From Paenibacillus periandrae (GTDB lineage Bacteria; Bacillota; Bacilli; Paenibacillales; NBRC-103111): a DNA stretch of 64,000 nt. The stretch is from assembly GCF_022458865.1 (NCBI RefSeq), contig NZ_JAJNMU010000017.1, positions 62,001-126,000 of the forward strand, given 5' to 3'. Positions 35,639 through 44,575 of the stretch are shown here, one piece after another; the stretch's first letter is position 1; the number at the start of each line of letters is the position of its first letter. The translations under genes and the position numbers were made by a program. The notes under the pieces are model-generated. The model searched no databases. It had not been told where the DNA came from and saw only the letters and a list, made by a program, of their open reading frames with translations.

Positions 35639-36523
35639 ATGCTGGGATTTTCAATTCAGGCCCCCGTATTTTTGGGCAAGGCAAGCAAGGACAGCACGAA
35701 TGACCTGATTGCGCATTATGACAACGTAGAGAAGCTGCTGGATGCTTTAAAGACCGCAGGTGTGGGTTCGATTGAGGTTCGCATTCTTCCTCGCGGTGCC
35801 GATGAGTCGGCTTACCGTGAAGTGATCCAGTTAATCTGGAATGCCGGCCTGCAGATCTCGATTCACGGGCATGTGGCAGGAGATTTCGCGGGCAGTCGTT
35901 TTGCTGAGATTTATCCGTCGATGAGCTACGTATTAACCAATTATCCTAAATACCAAACAGGCTTGACCATGGCGCTTCATGCTTTTGACGCCAAGACTGG
36001 TGTCGAAGAGGAACTGCATCAGCAAACCGTCAAGCTGCTGCATGAATGGGTGGCGATAATCGATGCCGAGCAGCTTCCTCTGCGAATTGCTGTGGAAAAT
36101 AACCGCAAGAAGTCGAGCAAGGTAGACCCGGGTGATTCGATAGACGGTGTGCTGCGGATTGTTGAAGAGGTGAATAGTCCACATGTAGGCATCACGTGGG
36201 ATATGGGGCATTTTTATTCCAATTTGATGGATACGCACGGTCTGAAGCTTCCTCCGGAAACCTATCTGGAGCAGCTTCCGCCGGATGCTTTTCTGGAAAA
36301 GGTTATCCACACGCATATTCACGGACTTGGAGCAACGGGAACCCACAATCCTTTGACAGACCGCAGGAGCTTGCCTCTGGAGCTGTATGTGAATGCCCTT
36401 CAGCGGGTCAGATACTCAGGCTTGTACAATCTGGAGCTGACCATGAACAAATTTGATCAGGATCAATCTCTCGGTGAGCATGTGCTGGCATCTGTCCGCA
36501 GATTGAAAGAGGCCACATCATGA
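35639..36523 (+). CDS. Xylose-isomerase-like TIM-barrel protein (sugar phosphate isomerase/epimerase family)
   Basis: 294 residues. Barrel strands and metal ligands of the AP-endonuclease-2 superfamily can be seen: ISIHGHVAGD, LRIAVENNRKK (Glu ligand), VGITWDMGHFYSN (Asp, His), IHTHIHGLG (His) and LYNLELTMN (Glu). Related IolE, IolI and IolH proteins act on inositol derivatives and others on sugar epimers. The gene sits between the binding proteins and the permease, so its substrate may be the imported compound after dephosphorylation. The ATG follows GAAGGAAT. Confidence 0.8.
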   Translation: MLGFSIQAPVFLGKASKDSTNDLIAHYDNVEKLLDALKTAGVGSIEVRILPRGADESAYREVIQLIWNAGLQISIHGHVAGDFAGSRFAEIYPSMSYVLTNYPKYQTGLTMALHAFDAKTGVEEELHQQTVKLLHEWVAIIDAEQLPLRIAVENNRKKSSKVDPGDSIDGVLRIVEEVNSPHVGITWDMGHFYSNLMDTHGLKLPPETYLEQLPPDAFLEKVIHTHIHGLGATGTHNPLTDRRSLPLELYVNALQRVRYSGLYNLELTMNKFDQDQSLGEHVLASVRRLKEATS

Positions 36524-36567
36524 GACGACATAGGATCAGCCCATGGCTGAGAAGGGGTGCATAGCCA

Positions 36568-38403
36568 GTGAGTAAACTAGAATATTCGAGACCTGCCTCC
36601 AGGTTCACGATGACTCGAGCTGTTAACATTCTCAAAAGTATTGTCACAAATCCACTGCATTTGATTAGCATTTTTGCAATTGTATTTCTCGGCTATACGA
36701 TTGTTATTCCGATGTGGGAGATCGTGTCCCATACCATGACCTGGCATCCTGAGGACATCCGGGCCAATCCGCAAGCCGTACCCGGCAATCTTACGCTTAA
36801 TCATTGGCTTCACGTGCTATACAGCGATATCAGTCAATCGATTTTTTATAAGCCGCTGTTAAATTCGTTTAATATTGCTGTGTTCGTTTCATTTTTCTCC
36901 ATGGTCATCGGGGGAGGGCTGGCTTGGCTTGTCACCCGGACAGATCTACCGTTCAAAAAAACGTTTGCGTTTCTGGCCATCATTCCTTACATGCTTCCTT
37001 CGTGGATCAAGTCGTTTGCCTGGCTGATTGTTTTCAAAAACGATCGGGTTGGCGGCACTCAGGGCATGCTGCAGTATGTATTCGGTATTAATCCGCCGGA
37101 TTGGATCTCTTATGGTTTTTTACCCATCTCTATCGTGCTGGTTGGTCATTATTATACGTTCTTTTACCTGCTGATTGCAGTTTCCCTTAGCTCCATCAAC
37201 AGCAGTTTGGAGGAAACCGCCGATATTCTCGGAGCGAGCCGGTTTACGATTTTGCGAAAAATCACATTTCCACTCGTGCTTCCGGCCATTTTATCGGCAT
37301 TGATTCTGACGTTCTCCAAAAGTATGGGAACCTTTGGCGCCGCCGCATTTCTCGGACTTCCGGTCAAATATTATACGATTGCCACGATGCTGTACGGCAG
37401 TATGAAAAACCGAATGATATCCGACGCTTATGTTTTAAGCTTGATTCTGATCATCATTTCCGCATTAACGATTTACTTTAATCAGCGTGCAATTGGCAAA
37501 AGAAAAAGCTATGCCACGATAAGCGGCAAGGATTCACGGAAAAACCTGAATCCGCTCGGCATATGGAAAATTCCTTCGGTCATGCTGGTCTTCCTGTTCA
37601 TGTTCCTTGCCGGTATTTTCCCGCTATTGCTGCTGTTCTGGCAAACGTTTATGCTGCAGGACGGCAACTACAGCCTGAGCAATTTGACCACGCACTACTG
37701 GTTCGGTGATTCCGATTTCGCGATTGCCTCCGGTGAAGTGGGCATCCTGAAAAGCGATTCGATTCTGTTAGGCTTGAAAAATTCACTGCTTATCGCACTG
37801 GCTGCTGCGTCGGTTGCAGCGGTGATGGGACTTATATTCGGCTATGTGATTTCGAAGGGGAGAAAAGCGCTCTCCTCCAGGCTGGTTGAACAATTATCGT
37901 TCATGCCTTACCTGATTCCGGGTATTTCCTTCGCAGCGATCTACCTGTCCATGTTTGCTCAGCCTCACTTTCTGCTGCCGGCATTATATGGAACCCTGTC
38001 GATCGTCATTCTGATCACGATTGTTAAGGAGCTGCCGTTTGCCACGCGATCAGGAACCAGCACCATGCTGCAGATTAGCGGAGAGCTTGAGGAAGCTGCC
38101 AAGCTGCACGGCGCATCGTTCATGCTGCGGTTTTTCAGAATTATGCTGCCGCTCAGCCGCAAGGGCTTGATCAGTGCATTCCTGCTCCTGTTTATAAGTG
38201 CGATGAAGGAGCTGGATCTGATCATCCTGCTCGTTACGCCGAAGACCAGCACCTTAACGACACTTACGTTCCGCTATGCAGAGAAGGGCTATCAGCAATA
38301 TGCGGACGCTATCGTCATTATTATTATCGCATTAATCATGATTACACATTTTGTGGCAACGAAGTGGGGCAAAGCAGATCTTTCAAAAGGCATAGGAGGC
38401 TAA
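36568..38403 (+). CDS. Fused two-domain ABC permease, AfuB/FbpB-like
   Basis: 611 residues: two permease domains in one chain, each with its own ATPase-docking loop (EETADILGASRFTILRKITF in the first half; EEAAKLHGASFMLRFFRIML in the second), and about twelve membrane helices in total. Fused permeases of this kind serve iron, 2-aminoethylphosphonate or sugar-phosphate importers. The GTG start follows GAAGGGG. The ATPase gene begins five bases after its stop. Three binding proteins share this single channel. Confidence 0.9.
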   Translation: MSKLEYSRPASRFTMTRAVNILKSIVTNPLHLISIFAIVFLGYTIVIPMWEIVSHTMTWHPEDIRANPQAVPGNLTLNHWLHVLYSDISQSIFYKPLLNSFNIAVFVSFFSMVIGGGLAWLVTRTDLPFKKTFAFLAIIPYMLPSWIKSFAWLIVFKNDRVGGTQGMLQYVFGINPPDWISYGFLPISIVLVGHYYTFFYLLIAVSLSSINSSLEETADILGASRFTILRKITFPLVLPAILSALILTFSKSMGTFGAAAFLGLPVKYYTIATMLYGSMKNRMISDAYVLSLILIIISALTIYFNQRAIGKRKSYATISGKDSRKNLNPLGIWKIPSVMLVFLFMFLAGIFPLLLLFWQTFMLQDGNYSLSNLTTHYWFGDSDFAIASGEVGILKSDSILLGLKNSLLIALAAASVAAVMGLIFGYVISKGRKALSSRLVEQLSFMPYLIPGISFAAIYLSMFAQPHFLLPALYGTLSIVILITIVKELPFATRSGTSTMLQISGELEEAAKLHGASFMLRFFRIMLPLSRKGLISAFLLLFISAMKELDLIILLVTPKTSTLTTLTFRYAEKGYQQYADAIVIIIIALIMITHFVATKWGKADLSKGIGG

Positions 38404-38407
38404 ACAT

Positions 38408-39547
38408 ATGAGTGGAATCAGACTGTCGAAGATTAATAAATATTTTGATAAAAACCATATTTTGAAGGATGTCGATTTGACGATTGAGGAAGGAGACTTC
38501 ATGACGCTTCTGGGTCCCTCCGGCTGCGGCAAAACGACAACACTGCGGGTGATTACCGGTCTGGAAAATCCGGAGGAAGGCATCATGACGATCAACGGCA
38601 AGGAAATGATCAACGGTGCCAAAAACCACTATACACCACCATCCAAACGCGGCTTGAATCTCGTATTTCAGAGCTATGCGTTATGGCCGCACATGACCGT
38701 GTTTGACAATGTCGCTTTTGGACTTGCGATTAACAAAATGCCCAAATCGGAAATTCGCTCCAAGGTGGAAAGCGCACTGGAAAAAATGCGGATATCCAAA
38801 TATAAGGATCGCTATCCTTCTGAATTATCCGGCGGCCAGCAGCAGCGGGTAGCGATAGCACGCGCAATTGTAACCGAGCCGAAGATTTTGCTGCTGGATG
38901 AGCCTCTATCCAATCTGGATGCCAAGCTGCGTCTGGAAATGAGAGCGGAGCTGAAACGGCTGCACCGTGAGTTGAAAACAACGATTATTTATGTCACGCA
39001 TGATCAGGTCGAAGCGTTGACGCTGTCAACCAAAATCGCGATCTTTTTCGAAGGAAATCTCGTTCAGGTCGATACGCCAAGAAATATATACCGTCATCCC
39101 GTTGACCTGAGAGTTGCCGATTTTATTGGAAATCCAAAGATCAATTTCGTGGATGCTGACTGTACGTATCACAATGGGATGCTGATGACGGAATCAGAGC
39201 TGGGTAAGCTGGCGATTCCTTGCACGCAGCCTCCTTCCGGTAAGGTTGTTCTGTCCATCTATCCCGAGGACATTCGTATTTCCGCAGAAAAGGTGGAGAA
39301 CGGCATTCCACTGAGAATTTATTCAGTCATGCCTGCGGGCTCGGAAACATTAATTCAAACGACGAGCAATGGTGAAAACCTGATTCTTGTTAAGGTAATC
39401 GGGGAACTGGACTATGAGATTGGCAAGATGGTATGGGTCACATTCCCGTTGGATAAAGTCAATGTATATGATAAGCAGACTGGTATTCTGGTGAACCGGG
39501 AGCCGATCGACACCTCTACAATTGCCCCTAAGCAAATATACGCATGA
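38408..39547 (+). CDS. ABC transporter ATPase, AfuC/PotA-like
   Basis: 379 residues. Walker A GPSGCGKTTTL, signature LSGGQQQRVAIARA, Walker B ILLLDEPLSNLD and switch histidine YVTHDQ are complete. A C-terminal TOBE-type regulatory domain follows (FIGNPKINFVDADCTYHNG onward). The sequence is typical of the iron/polyamine/organophosphate group. The ATG follows GGAGG. Its stop overlaps the ATG of the MgtC-family gene (ATGA), so the two are coupled. Confidence 0.92.
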   Translation: MSGIRLSKINKYFDKNHILKDVDLTIEEGDFMTLLGPSGCGKTTTLRVITGLENPEEGIMTINGKEMINGAKNHYTPPSKRGLNLVFQSYALWPHMTVFDNVAFGLAINKMPKSEIRSKVESALEKMRISKYKDRYPSELSGGQQQRVAIARAIVTEPKILLLDEPLSNLDAKLRLEMRAELKRLHRELKTTIIYVTHDQVEALTLSTKIAIFFEGNLVQVDTPRNIYRHPVDLRVADFIGNPKINFVDADCTYHNGMLMTESELGKLAIPCTQPPSGKVVLSIYPEDIRISAEKVENGIPLRIYSVMPAGSETLIQTTSNGENLILVKVIGELDYEIGKMVWVTFPLDKVNVYDKQTGILVNREPIDTSTIAPKQIYA

Positions 39548-40344
39548 TGGATCCAGCAGATTGGGGGTGGGCCGGGTTGTCATTCGCAACGGCAAGTGTT
39601 TGGGAAATCACACATCTGGAGCTGGCGCTTCGTATGATATTAGCGGTAGTGCTTGGCGGCTTGATTGGGATTGAAAGGGAATGGAGTAATCATGCGGCTG
39701 GCTTTCGTACCCATATTCTCGTCTGTCTCGGCTCGGCTACGATCATGCTGCTGTCCAGCTACGGGTTCTCGCAATTCGTTAATGAAGGCAGTGTAAGGAT
39801 GGACCCTGCACGTCTCGCGGCGCAAGTGATCAGCGGCATCGGATTTTTGGGTGCAGGAGCGATTTTGCGTAATGGCAATATGATCAAGGGATTAACGACC
39901 GCTGCTTCGGTATGGGTGGTGGCGGCTATCGGATTAAGTGTCGGAGCAGGCTTCTATATGGGAGCCATGCTCTGCACCTTTCTCGTACTGATCAGCTTGT
40001 ATCTGCTCAATAAATGGGAGAAGAGCTTAATGGGAACCCGCAGATACCAGGAAGTGGACATTCAGATTATTGATAATCCCGGCTCGTTGGGCAGGATCGC
40101 GACGATATTCGGGGAGTATGATTTGCAAATTGTTAACTTAAAAATGATTCCCCATGAAGAAGAAGCAGGTGACGATGCATCGGCCCTTTCCATGCATATG
40201 CATTTCAGTCTGAAAATCCAAAAGCAGGAGAAGCTGGCCGCTGCATTGGAACGAATTGCCGCCATGGACGTGGTACTTTCGTTGGAATCGCATCATTTGT
40301 CTATAAGGAATTACGCATCAAAAGAGAATTCATTATCCACATAA
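39544..40344 (+). CDS. MgtC/SapB-family membrane protein
   Basis: 266 residues. The N-terminal half has the MgtC signature (GLIGIEREWSNHAAGFRTHI, ISGIGFLGAGAI) in about four membrane helices. The C-terminal part is a cytoplasmic ACT-like domain (VDIQIIDNPGSLGRIATIF). MgtC proteins affect magnesium homeostasis and, in Salmonella, phosphate uptake and ATP levels. Presence in a phosphate-ester uptake cluster suits either role, since phytate is normally a magnesium salt. The start overlaps the ATPase stop by four bases. Confidence 0.87.
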   Translation: MMDPADWGWAGLSFATASVWEITHLELALRMILAVVLGGLIGIEREWSNHAAGFRTHILVCLGSATIMLLSSYGFSQFVNEGSVRMDPARLAAQVISGIGFLGAGAILRNGNMIKGLTTAASVWVVAAIGLSVGAGFYMGAMLCTFLVLISLYLLNKWEKSLMGTRRYQEVDIQIIDNPGSLGRIATIFGEYDLQIVNLKMIPHEEEAGDDASALSMHMHFSLKIQKQEKLAAALERIAAMDVVLSLESHHLSIRNYASKENSLST

Positions 40345-40362
40345 TTTAAGTAGGCTGGGTGG

Positions 40363-41181
40363 TTGGAGAACTTGAACAAAATACTGCTGGTTACCGATCT
40401 GGATGGAACCTTACTGGATAGACAACAACAAATTAGTATAGAGAATGAAACGGCAATTCGACGATTCAAGGAGCAAGGTGGCTTATTTACCCTAGCGACA
40501 GGAAGAATGGAAGCAGCAGTTCTGCCCATTATTCATAAGCTCGGGATTGACCTGCCGGTAATTCTGTACAATGGGGCCAAAATTTATTGTCCGGTCACCG
40601 ATACCGTGCTGTATGAGAAGCAGCTGACGATCCCACCCGTACTATGGAGCATCTTGATGGAGAGCTTATCGGATGAAATCACCCTGCTTGCCTATCAGAA
40701 TGGTCAGGTATATGCACCGCTGCGAAATGCACTGCTGGAAAAGCACGAACGCAAGGATGGCGTTCAATGTCTGCCCTTTGAAGACAGAATCTTATCAGAG
40801 CCTGTGACTAAGGTAATGATTATTAATTCGAATTTAGACAAAGCCAAAAGGCTGGAGCAAGCGGTTCTGGACGATGGCGTTCCTTGTGAAATGGTATATT
40901 CGGAGTCCAACTATTTGGAAATTTTACCGCAGCATGCTACGAAAGGAACTGCCTTAAAGGAACTGATCCGTATCCTGCAGGTAGATGAATTGTATACTGT
41001 AGCTGTAGGCGATAATTTAAATGATTTGACCATGATCATCGAAGCAGATCGCGGATATGCGGTTGAAAATGCCAATTCGCAGCTGACTCAGGTTGCCGAT
41101 GCAGTAACCGTACACCACGAGAGTCATGCGATCGCGGCTATCATTGCCGAATTTTCGGAAAAGAGGAGAGAATTGGCATGA
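40363..41181 (+). CDS. HAD-superfamily Cof-type phosphatase
   Basis: 272 residues with motif I LVTDLDGTLLD (both aspartates present) and motif IV VGDNLNDLTMI, and a C2-type cap between them. Cof-type enzymes dephosphorylate sugar phosphates and similar small molecules in the cytoplasm. The start may be TTG 40363 or TTG 40372; both have weak ribosome sites. Its stop overlaps the next start (ATGA), so it is coupled to the inositol-monophosphatase-like gene. In this cluster it would act on imported phosphate esters. Confidence 0.88.
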   Translation: MENLNKILLVTDLDGTLLDRQQQISIENETAIRRFKEQGGLFTLATGRMEAAVLPIIHKLGIDLPVILYNGAKIYCPVTDTVLYEKQLTIPPVLWSILMESLSDEITLLAYQNGQVYAPLRNALLEKHERKDGVQCLPFEDRILSEPVTKVMIINSNLDKAKRLEQAVLDDGVPCEMVYSESNYLEILPQHATKGTALKELIRILQVDELYTVAVGDNLNDLTMIIEADRGYAVENANSQLTQVADAVTVHHESHAIAAIIAEFSEKRRELA

Positions 41182-41987
41182 CTGTTATAGAAACTGCGAA
41201 AGCAATAGCGAGAGAAGCGGGTGCGATGATTAAGTCGCATATGGGTTCCGGATTTATTACGGAGACAAAAAGCTCGAGCTTCGATGTCGTTACCGAAATC
41301 GACAAGGCCTCGGAGCAGCTTATTCGGCAGCGTCTAGCTGAAGCTTATCCTGACCATGCTTTTTTGGGTGAAGAGGAGTCATTTGCGCATACCGGGCAGC
41401 TTCAGGAGAGGCTGGAGTTGGCCAAATCAGAGCCATTTGTATGGATTGTTGATCCGATTGACGGTACCAACAATTATGTCCAGGGGATTCCGGGCTTTAC
41501 GGTCTCTATTGCGCTGGCGTCTTATGGGGAGCTGATTGCTGGGGTCATCTATGATCCATGCCGTGACGATATTTTCTGGGCCGAAAAAGGTAAAGGTGCT
41601 TTTCTGAATGGAGAGCCTATTCAGGTGTCAGCCTCGGAGTCATTAGGACAAAGCGTCGTATCTACAGGATTTCCGTCTAACACGAAGATGCGTCAAGCCG
41701 TTCTGGACAGTCTGGAAGGAATTGCACCTCAATGTCGTTCGATCCGTTCACTTGGTTCTGCTGCACTGCATTTGGCCTATGTGGCCTCGGGAAGATTGGG
41801 AGCATTCTGGGAATATGGCCTTAATGCCTGGGATATCGCAGCAGGCGTGCTCATTATTGAAGAAGCAGGCGGTAAGGTCAGTGATACGCTGGGAAATTCA
41901 TATTCATTAACAGTTAAACATGTGGTTGGATCTAATGGAAGGATTCATAACGCAATAATGGAAACTTTGAAACCGATAGGAATTTGA
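41178..41987 (+). CDS. Inositol-monophosphatase-family enzyme
   Basis: 269 residues. The two family signatures are intact: WIVDPIDGTNNYVQGIPGF (metal-binding Asp cluster) and AWDIAAGVLIIEEAGG, with the upstream GEEES metal Glu. The family hydrolyses myo-inositol monophosphates, fructose-bisphosphate or 3'-phosphoadenosine phosphate. Together with the phytase-like phosphatase it could finish the conversion of inositol phosphates to free inositol. It is the last gene of the cluster, followed by a strong terminator. Confidence 0.92.
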   Translation: MTVIETAKAIAREAGAMIKSHMGSGFITETKSSSFDVVTEIDKASEQLIRQRLAEAYPDHAFLGEEESFAHTGQLQERLELAKSEPFVWIVDPIDGTNNYVQGIPGFTVSIALASYGELIAGVIYDPCRDDIFWAEKGKGAFLNGEPIQVSASESLGQSVVSTGFPSNTKMRQAVLDSLEGIAPQCRSIRSLGSAALHLAYVASGRLGAFWEYGLNAWDIAAGVLIIEEAGGKVSDTLGNSYSLTVKHVVGSNGRIHNAIMETLKPIGI

Positions 41988-42030
41988 AAAGTGGAGATAT
42001 CCAGCGAAAAACTAAGTTTTTAACTATGAA

Positions 42031-42060
42031 ACAGACCAATAAAGCGTTTTATTGGTCTGT
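42031..42060 (+). terminator. Terminator of the phosphate-ester uptake cluster
   Basis: ACAGACCAATAAA pairs perfectly with TTTATTGGTCTGT around a 4-base loop, followed by TTATATGTTT. Confidence 0.75.
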
Positions 42061-42069
42061 TTATATGTT

Positions 42070-42086
42070 TGTAATAAAACCTAACA
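42070..42086 (+). promoter_or_regulatory. GlnR/TnrA box 1 of the asparaginase gene
   Basis: TGTAA-N7-TAACA (42070-42086) fits the GlnR/TnrA consensus TGTNA-N7-TNACA at every fixed position. It lies 50 bases upstream of box 2, and a TATAAT follows at 42093-42098. Confidence 0.8.
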
Positions 42087-42119
42087 TACATCTATAATCC
42101 TCTTAGTGATCATCTTTTA

Positions 42120-42136
42120 TGTTATGTTTAATAACA
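42120..42136 (+). promoter_or_regulatory. GlnR/TnrA box 2 of the asparaginase gene
   Basis: TGTTA-N7-TAACA, again a perfect match, inside a longer inverted repeat (TTTTATGTTAT / ATAACATAAAA). The 50-base offset between the two boxes is five helical turns, so dimers on the same face could interact. Confidence 0.82.
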
Positions 42137-42173
42137 TAAAAATGAAAATACATACAACTAGGAGGTTTGCATT

Positions 42174-43346
42174 ATGATACTTACACCAGCTTCATGGATT
42201 AAAACGACTTTTGTAGCAGGACTTGCGTTAACTTTGTTATTTCCATCAGTTTCGGTACTGCCGATTTCCAGCGCTTATGCTGCTGAAGCAGTAGCAGAGC
42301 AAACCTTGCCTGTCCCATCCGTGCCCGCGTTGCCTAAGGTTCAGGTTATTGCTACAGGAGGCACGATTGCAGGCAAATCTGTTGACGAAACCAGCTTCCA
42401 GAACTACAAGGCAGGAACATTATTGATGGAGGATATGGTTAAGGCGTTACCGAACAAAGATCAAATCGCGGATGTATCCACCTTTCAATTTGGTAATGCA
42501 GGCTCCGGTTCTTATACGATGCAGCAATTATACAATCTCTCTTTAAAAGTAGATGAAGTACTCGAAACCCAGGATGGTGTAGTTGTCACAACGGGTACAG
42601 ATACGATGGAAGAGATCGCTTATTTCCTTGATTTGACGGTACGCAGCCCTAAGCCGGTTATTATCACAGGCTCGATGCGTCCTTGGACAGTAATCGGTAG
42701 TGATGCTCAAGCGAATTTGTATAATGCCATTAAACTTGCTGCAAGCGGTAAAACCAAATACTATGGTACCGTATTGATGCTGAATGACGAGTTCCATGCA
42801 GCAAGAGACGTAACCAAAACCAATGCGTATCGGACTGATACTTTTGAAACTCCGAAGCTTGGCATGCTTGGATATATCGATGAGAAAAACATTCGTGTGT
42901 ATCGCGCCAATGCGAGATCGCTCATGAGTGCGGACAAATGGGCAACACCTTTTGATCTGAAAAAAATTGCTGATACCAGCTTGGCGAAGGTAGAAATTGC
43001 TTATGCTTATCAGGATGCAGGCGCAGGCGCTATTACAGGCTTCGTGATGGACGGTGCCAAAGGGATTGTTACCTCAGGGACAGGTGCAGGCGGAGTGTCC
43101 AAGGCAATGGGTGATGCCCGGACGAAGGCTTTCAAGGAGCAAGGCGTGATCTTCGTGGCCACCACTCGCACAGGTTCGGGCAGCAACTACACAACAGGCG
43201 ATGGCATTATTGCGGGTGACAGCTTGAATGCGGCCCATGCAAGAATTTTGTTAATGCTCAGCCTGTCATTCAGCAGTGATTTTGACACGATTAAAGGCTG
43301 GTTTAATACGTATGGCTCCGGTCAAGTTGAGATTCCAGCTAAATAA
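42174..43346 (+). CDS. Secreted type II L-asparaginase
   Basis: 390 residues. A typical signal peptide (about residues 1-36, ending in SSAYAA) is followed by the two active-site regions of asparaginase: VIATGGTIAG (nucleophilic Thr) and TTGTDTMEE (second Thr with Asp). It should act outside the cell, turning asparagine into aspartate and ammonia. The ATG follows GGAGG. The two GlnR/TnrA boxes upstream show nitrogen control. It stands alone between two terminators. Confidence 0.93.
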   Translation: MILTPASWIKTTFVAGLALTLLFPSVSVLPISSAYAAEAVAEQTLPVPSVPALPKVQVIATGGTIAGKSVDETSFQNYKAGTLLMEDMVKALPNKDQIADVSTFQFGNAGSGSYTMQQLYNLSLKVDEVLETQDGVVVTTGTDTMEEIAYFLDLTVRSPKPVIITGSMRPWTVIGSDAQANLYNAIKLAASGKTKYYGTVLMLNDEFHAARDVTKTNAYRTDTFETPKLGMLGYIDEKNIRVYRANARSLMSADKWATPFDLKKIADTSLAKVEIAYAYQDAGAGAITGFVMDGAKGIVTSGTGAGGVSKAMGDARTKAFKEQGVIFVATTRTGSGSNYTTGDGIIAGDSLNAAHARILLMLSLSFSSDFDTIKGWFNTYGSGQVEIPAK

Positions 43347-43360
43347 TTATAGTGGATTGT

Positions 43361-43415
43361 AACGCCCCTTCTGGCCGCAAGGACATTAACTGTTCTTGCA
43401 GCTCGAAGGGGTGTT
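43361..43415 (+). terminator. Terminator of the asparaginase gene
   Basis: AACGCCCCTTC pairs with GAAGGGGTGTT (one G-U pair) at the ends of a longer structured region, followed by TTTTTTC. Confidence 0.7.
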
Positions 43416-43519
43416 TTTTCATTGATGACGCAGTCGTGGCTGCTTGATTGTAGACGAAAATGCTAGCTGTTAGCCCTATCAGTTACTTTAGATTCACTAG
43501 CGCACCTTTTTTTCCATTC

Positions 43520-43548
43520 TTGTTGAGGTTTGGAAACTTCCCTATAAT
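43520..43548 (+). promoter_or_regulatory. Probable promoter of the aldo/keto reductase gene
   Basis: TTGTTG (43520-43525), a 17-base spacer and TATAAT (43543-43548), 44 bases before the ATG. Confidence 0.6.
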
Positions 43549-43591
43549 GGGTATTGTTACTTAGCATTGAATTCGAAGGAGCTGATGTTAC

Positions 43592-44497
43592 ATGAAATAC
43601 CGCAGACTTGGACAAACGGAGCTACAGGTTTCCGTGGTAGGCGTAGGCACATGGCAGTTTGGTGGAGCCTGGGGAAAGGATTTTACACAAGATGAAGTCG
43701 ATGCAATTCTCGATAAAGCCGCAGAGCTCGGGATCAATCTGATCGATACGGCAGAATGTTATGGTCATCACCTTTCGGAGAGCTTTATTGGAGACTATAT
43801 CGCACGCAGAAAAAGCAGGTCAGATTGGGTAATCGCAACCAAATTCGGCCATAACCATGCAGATAGAGAGAGCACAACGATCAATTACTGGTCGCCTGAA
43901 CAAGTGCTTATTCAATTGGAAAATTCATTGAAAGCTTTGAAAACCGACTATGTCGATTTGTATCAGTTCCATTCAGGGTCTGATGAAGTGTTTGATAACG
44001 ATGCCTTGTGGACGATGCTGGACAAGCAGGTGCAGGCGGGAAAAGTGAGAAATCTCGGTATTTCAATCGGCAGCAACGATAATTTACATCAGACAGATGC
44101 GGCGTCGAAAGTGAATGCCAAAGCGATTCAGGTCGTATACAATCGATTGGATCAAACACCTGAAAATCGCGTGTTTCCATCCTGTGAACGTCAGGATCTG
44201 GGTGTGCTTGCTCGTGTGCCATTGGCAAGCGGTTACTTGAGCGGCAAGTACAAGCCTGGTGCGGAATTTGCCGATAACGACGTGCGATCCCGACATAACA
44301 AGGAGCAGACCTTGATCAAGCTGCAAAAGGTGCAGGAGATACAACAAAATGAGCTGCCGGAAGGCGTGAATATGGCAGAGTGGGCCTTGGCCTGGTGCTT
44401 GAAGCACCCGGCGGTGACCAGTGTAATTCCGGGCTGCAAAAGTCCGGAGCAGGTGGAATCCAATGCAAGAGCAGCGGATTTTGATTTTGTTAAATAA
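43592..44497 (+). CDS. Aldo/keto reductase
   Basis: 301 residues with the family fold: VGVGTWQFGGAWG near the start, the catalytic Asp/Tyr region INLIDTAECYGHHLSE, the Lys in WVIATKFGH, and VDLYQFHSG. The C-terminal NADPH-binding part (AVTSVIPGCKSPEQVESN) is present. It reduces aldehydes or ketones with NADPH in the cytoplasm; the natural substrate is unknown. The ATG follows GAAGGAG. It is a single-gene unit with its own promoter and terminator. Confidence 0.9.
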   Translation: MKYRRLGQTELQVSVVGVGTWQFGGAWGKDFTQDEVDAILDKAAELGINLIDTAECYGHHLSESFIGDYIARRKSRSDWVIATKFGHNHADRESTTINYWSPEQVLIQLENSLKALKTDYVDLYQFHSGSDEVFDNDALWTMLDKQVQAGKVRNLGISIGSNDNLHQTDAASKVNAKAIQVVYNRLDQTPENRVFPSCERQDLGVLARVPLASGYLSGKYKPGAEFADNDVRSRHNKEQTLIKLQKVQEIQQNELPEGVNMAEWALAWCLKHPAVTSVIPGCKSPEQVESNARAADFDFVK

Positions 44498-44529
44498 GAG
44501 GGATATGATCTCCAAGAGACTCACTAAAG

Positions 44530-44571
44530 AAGCCTCCAATCCACATTTTGCGAATGTGTACTTGGAGGCTT
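44530..44571 (+). terminator. Terminator of the aldo/keto reductase gene
   Basis: AAGCCTCCAA pairs with TTGGAGGCTT, with an inner CACATT/AATGTG stem, followed by TAATTATTC. Confidence 0.75.
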
Positions 44572-44575
44572 TAAT

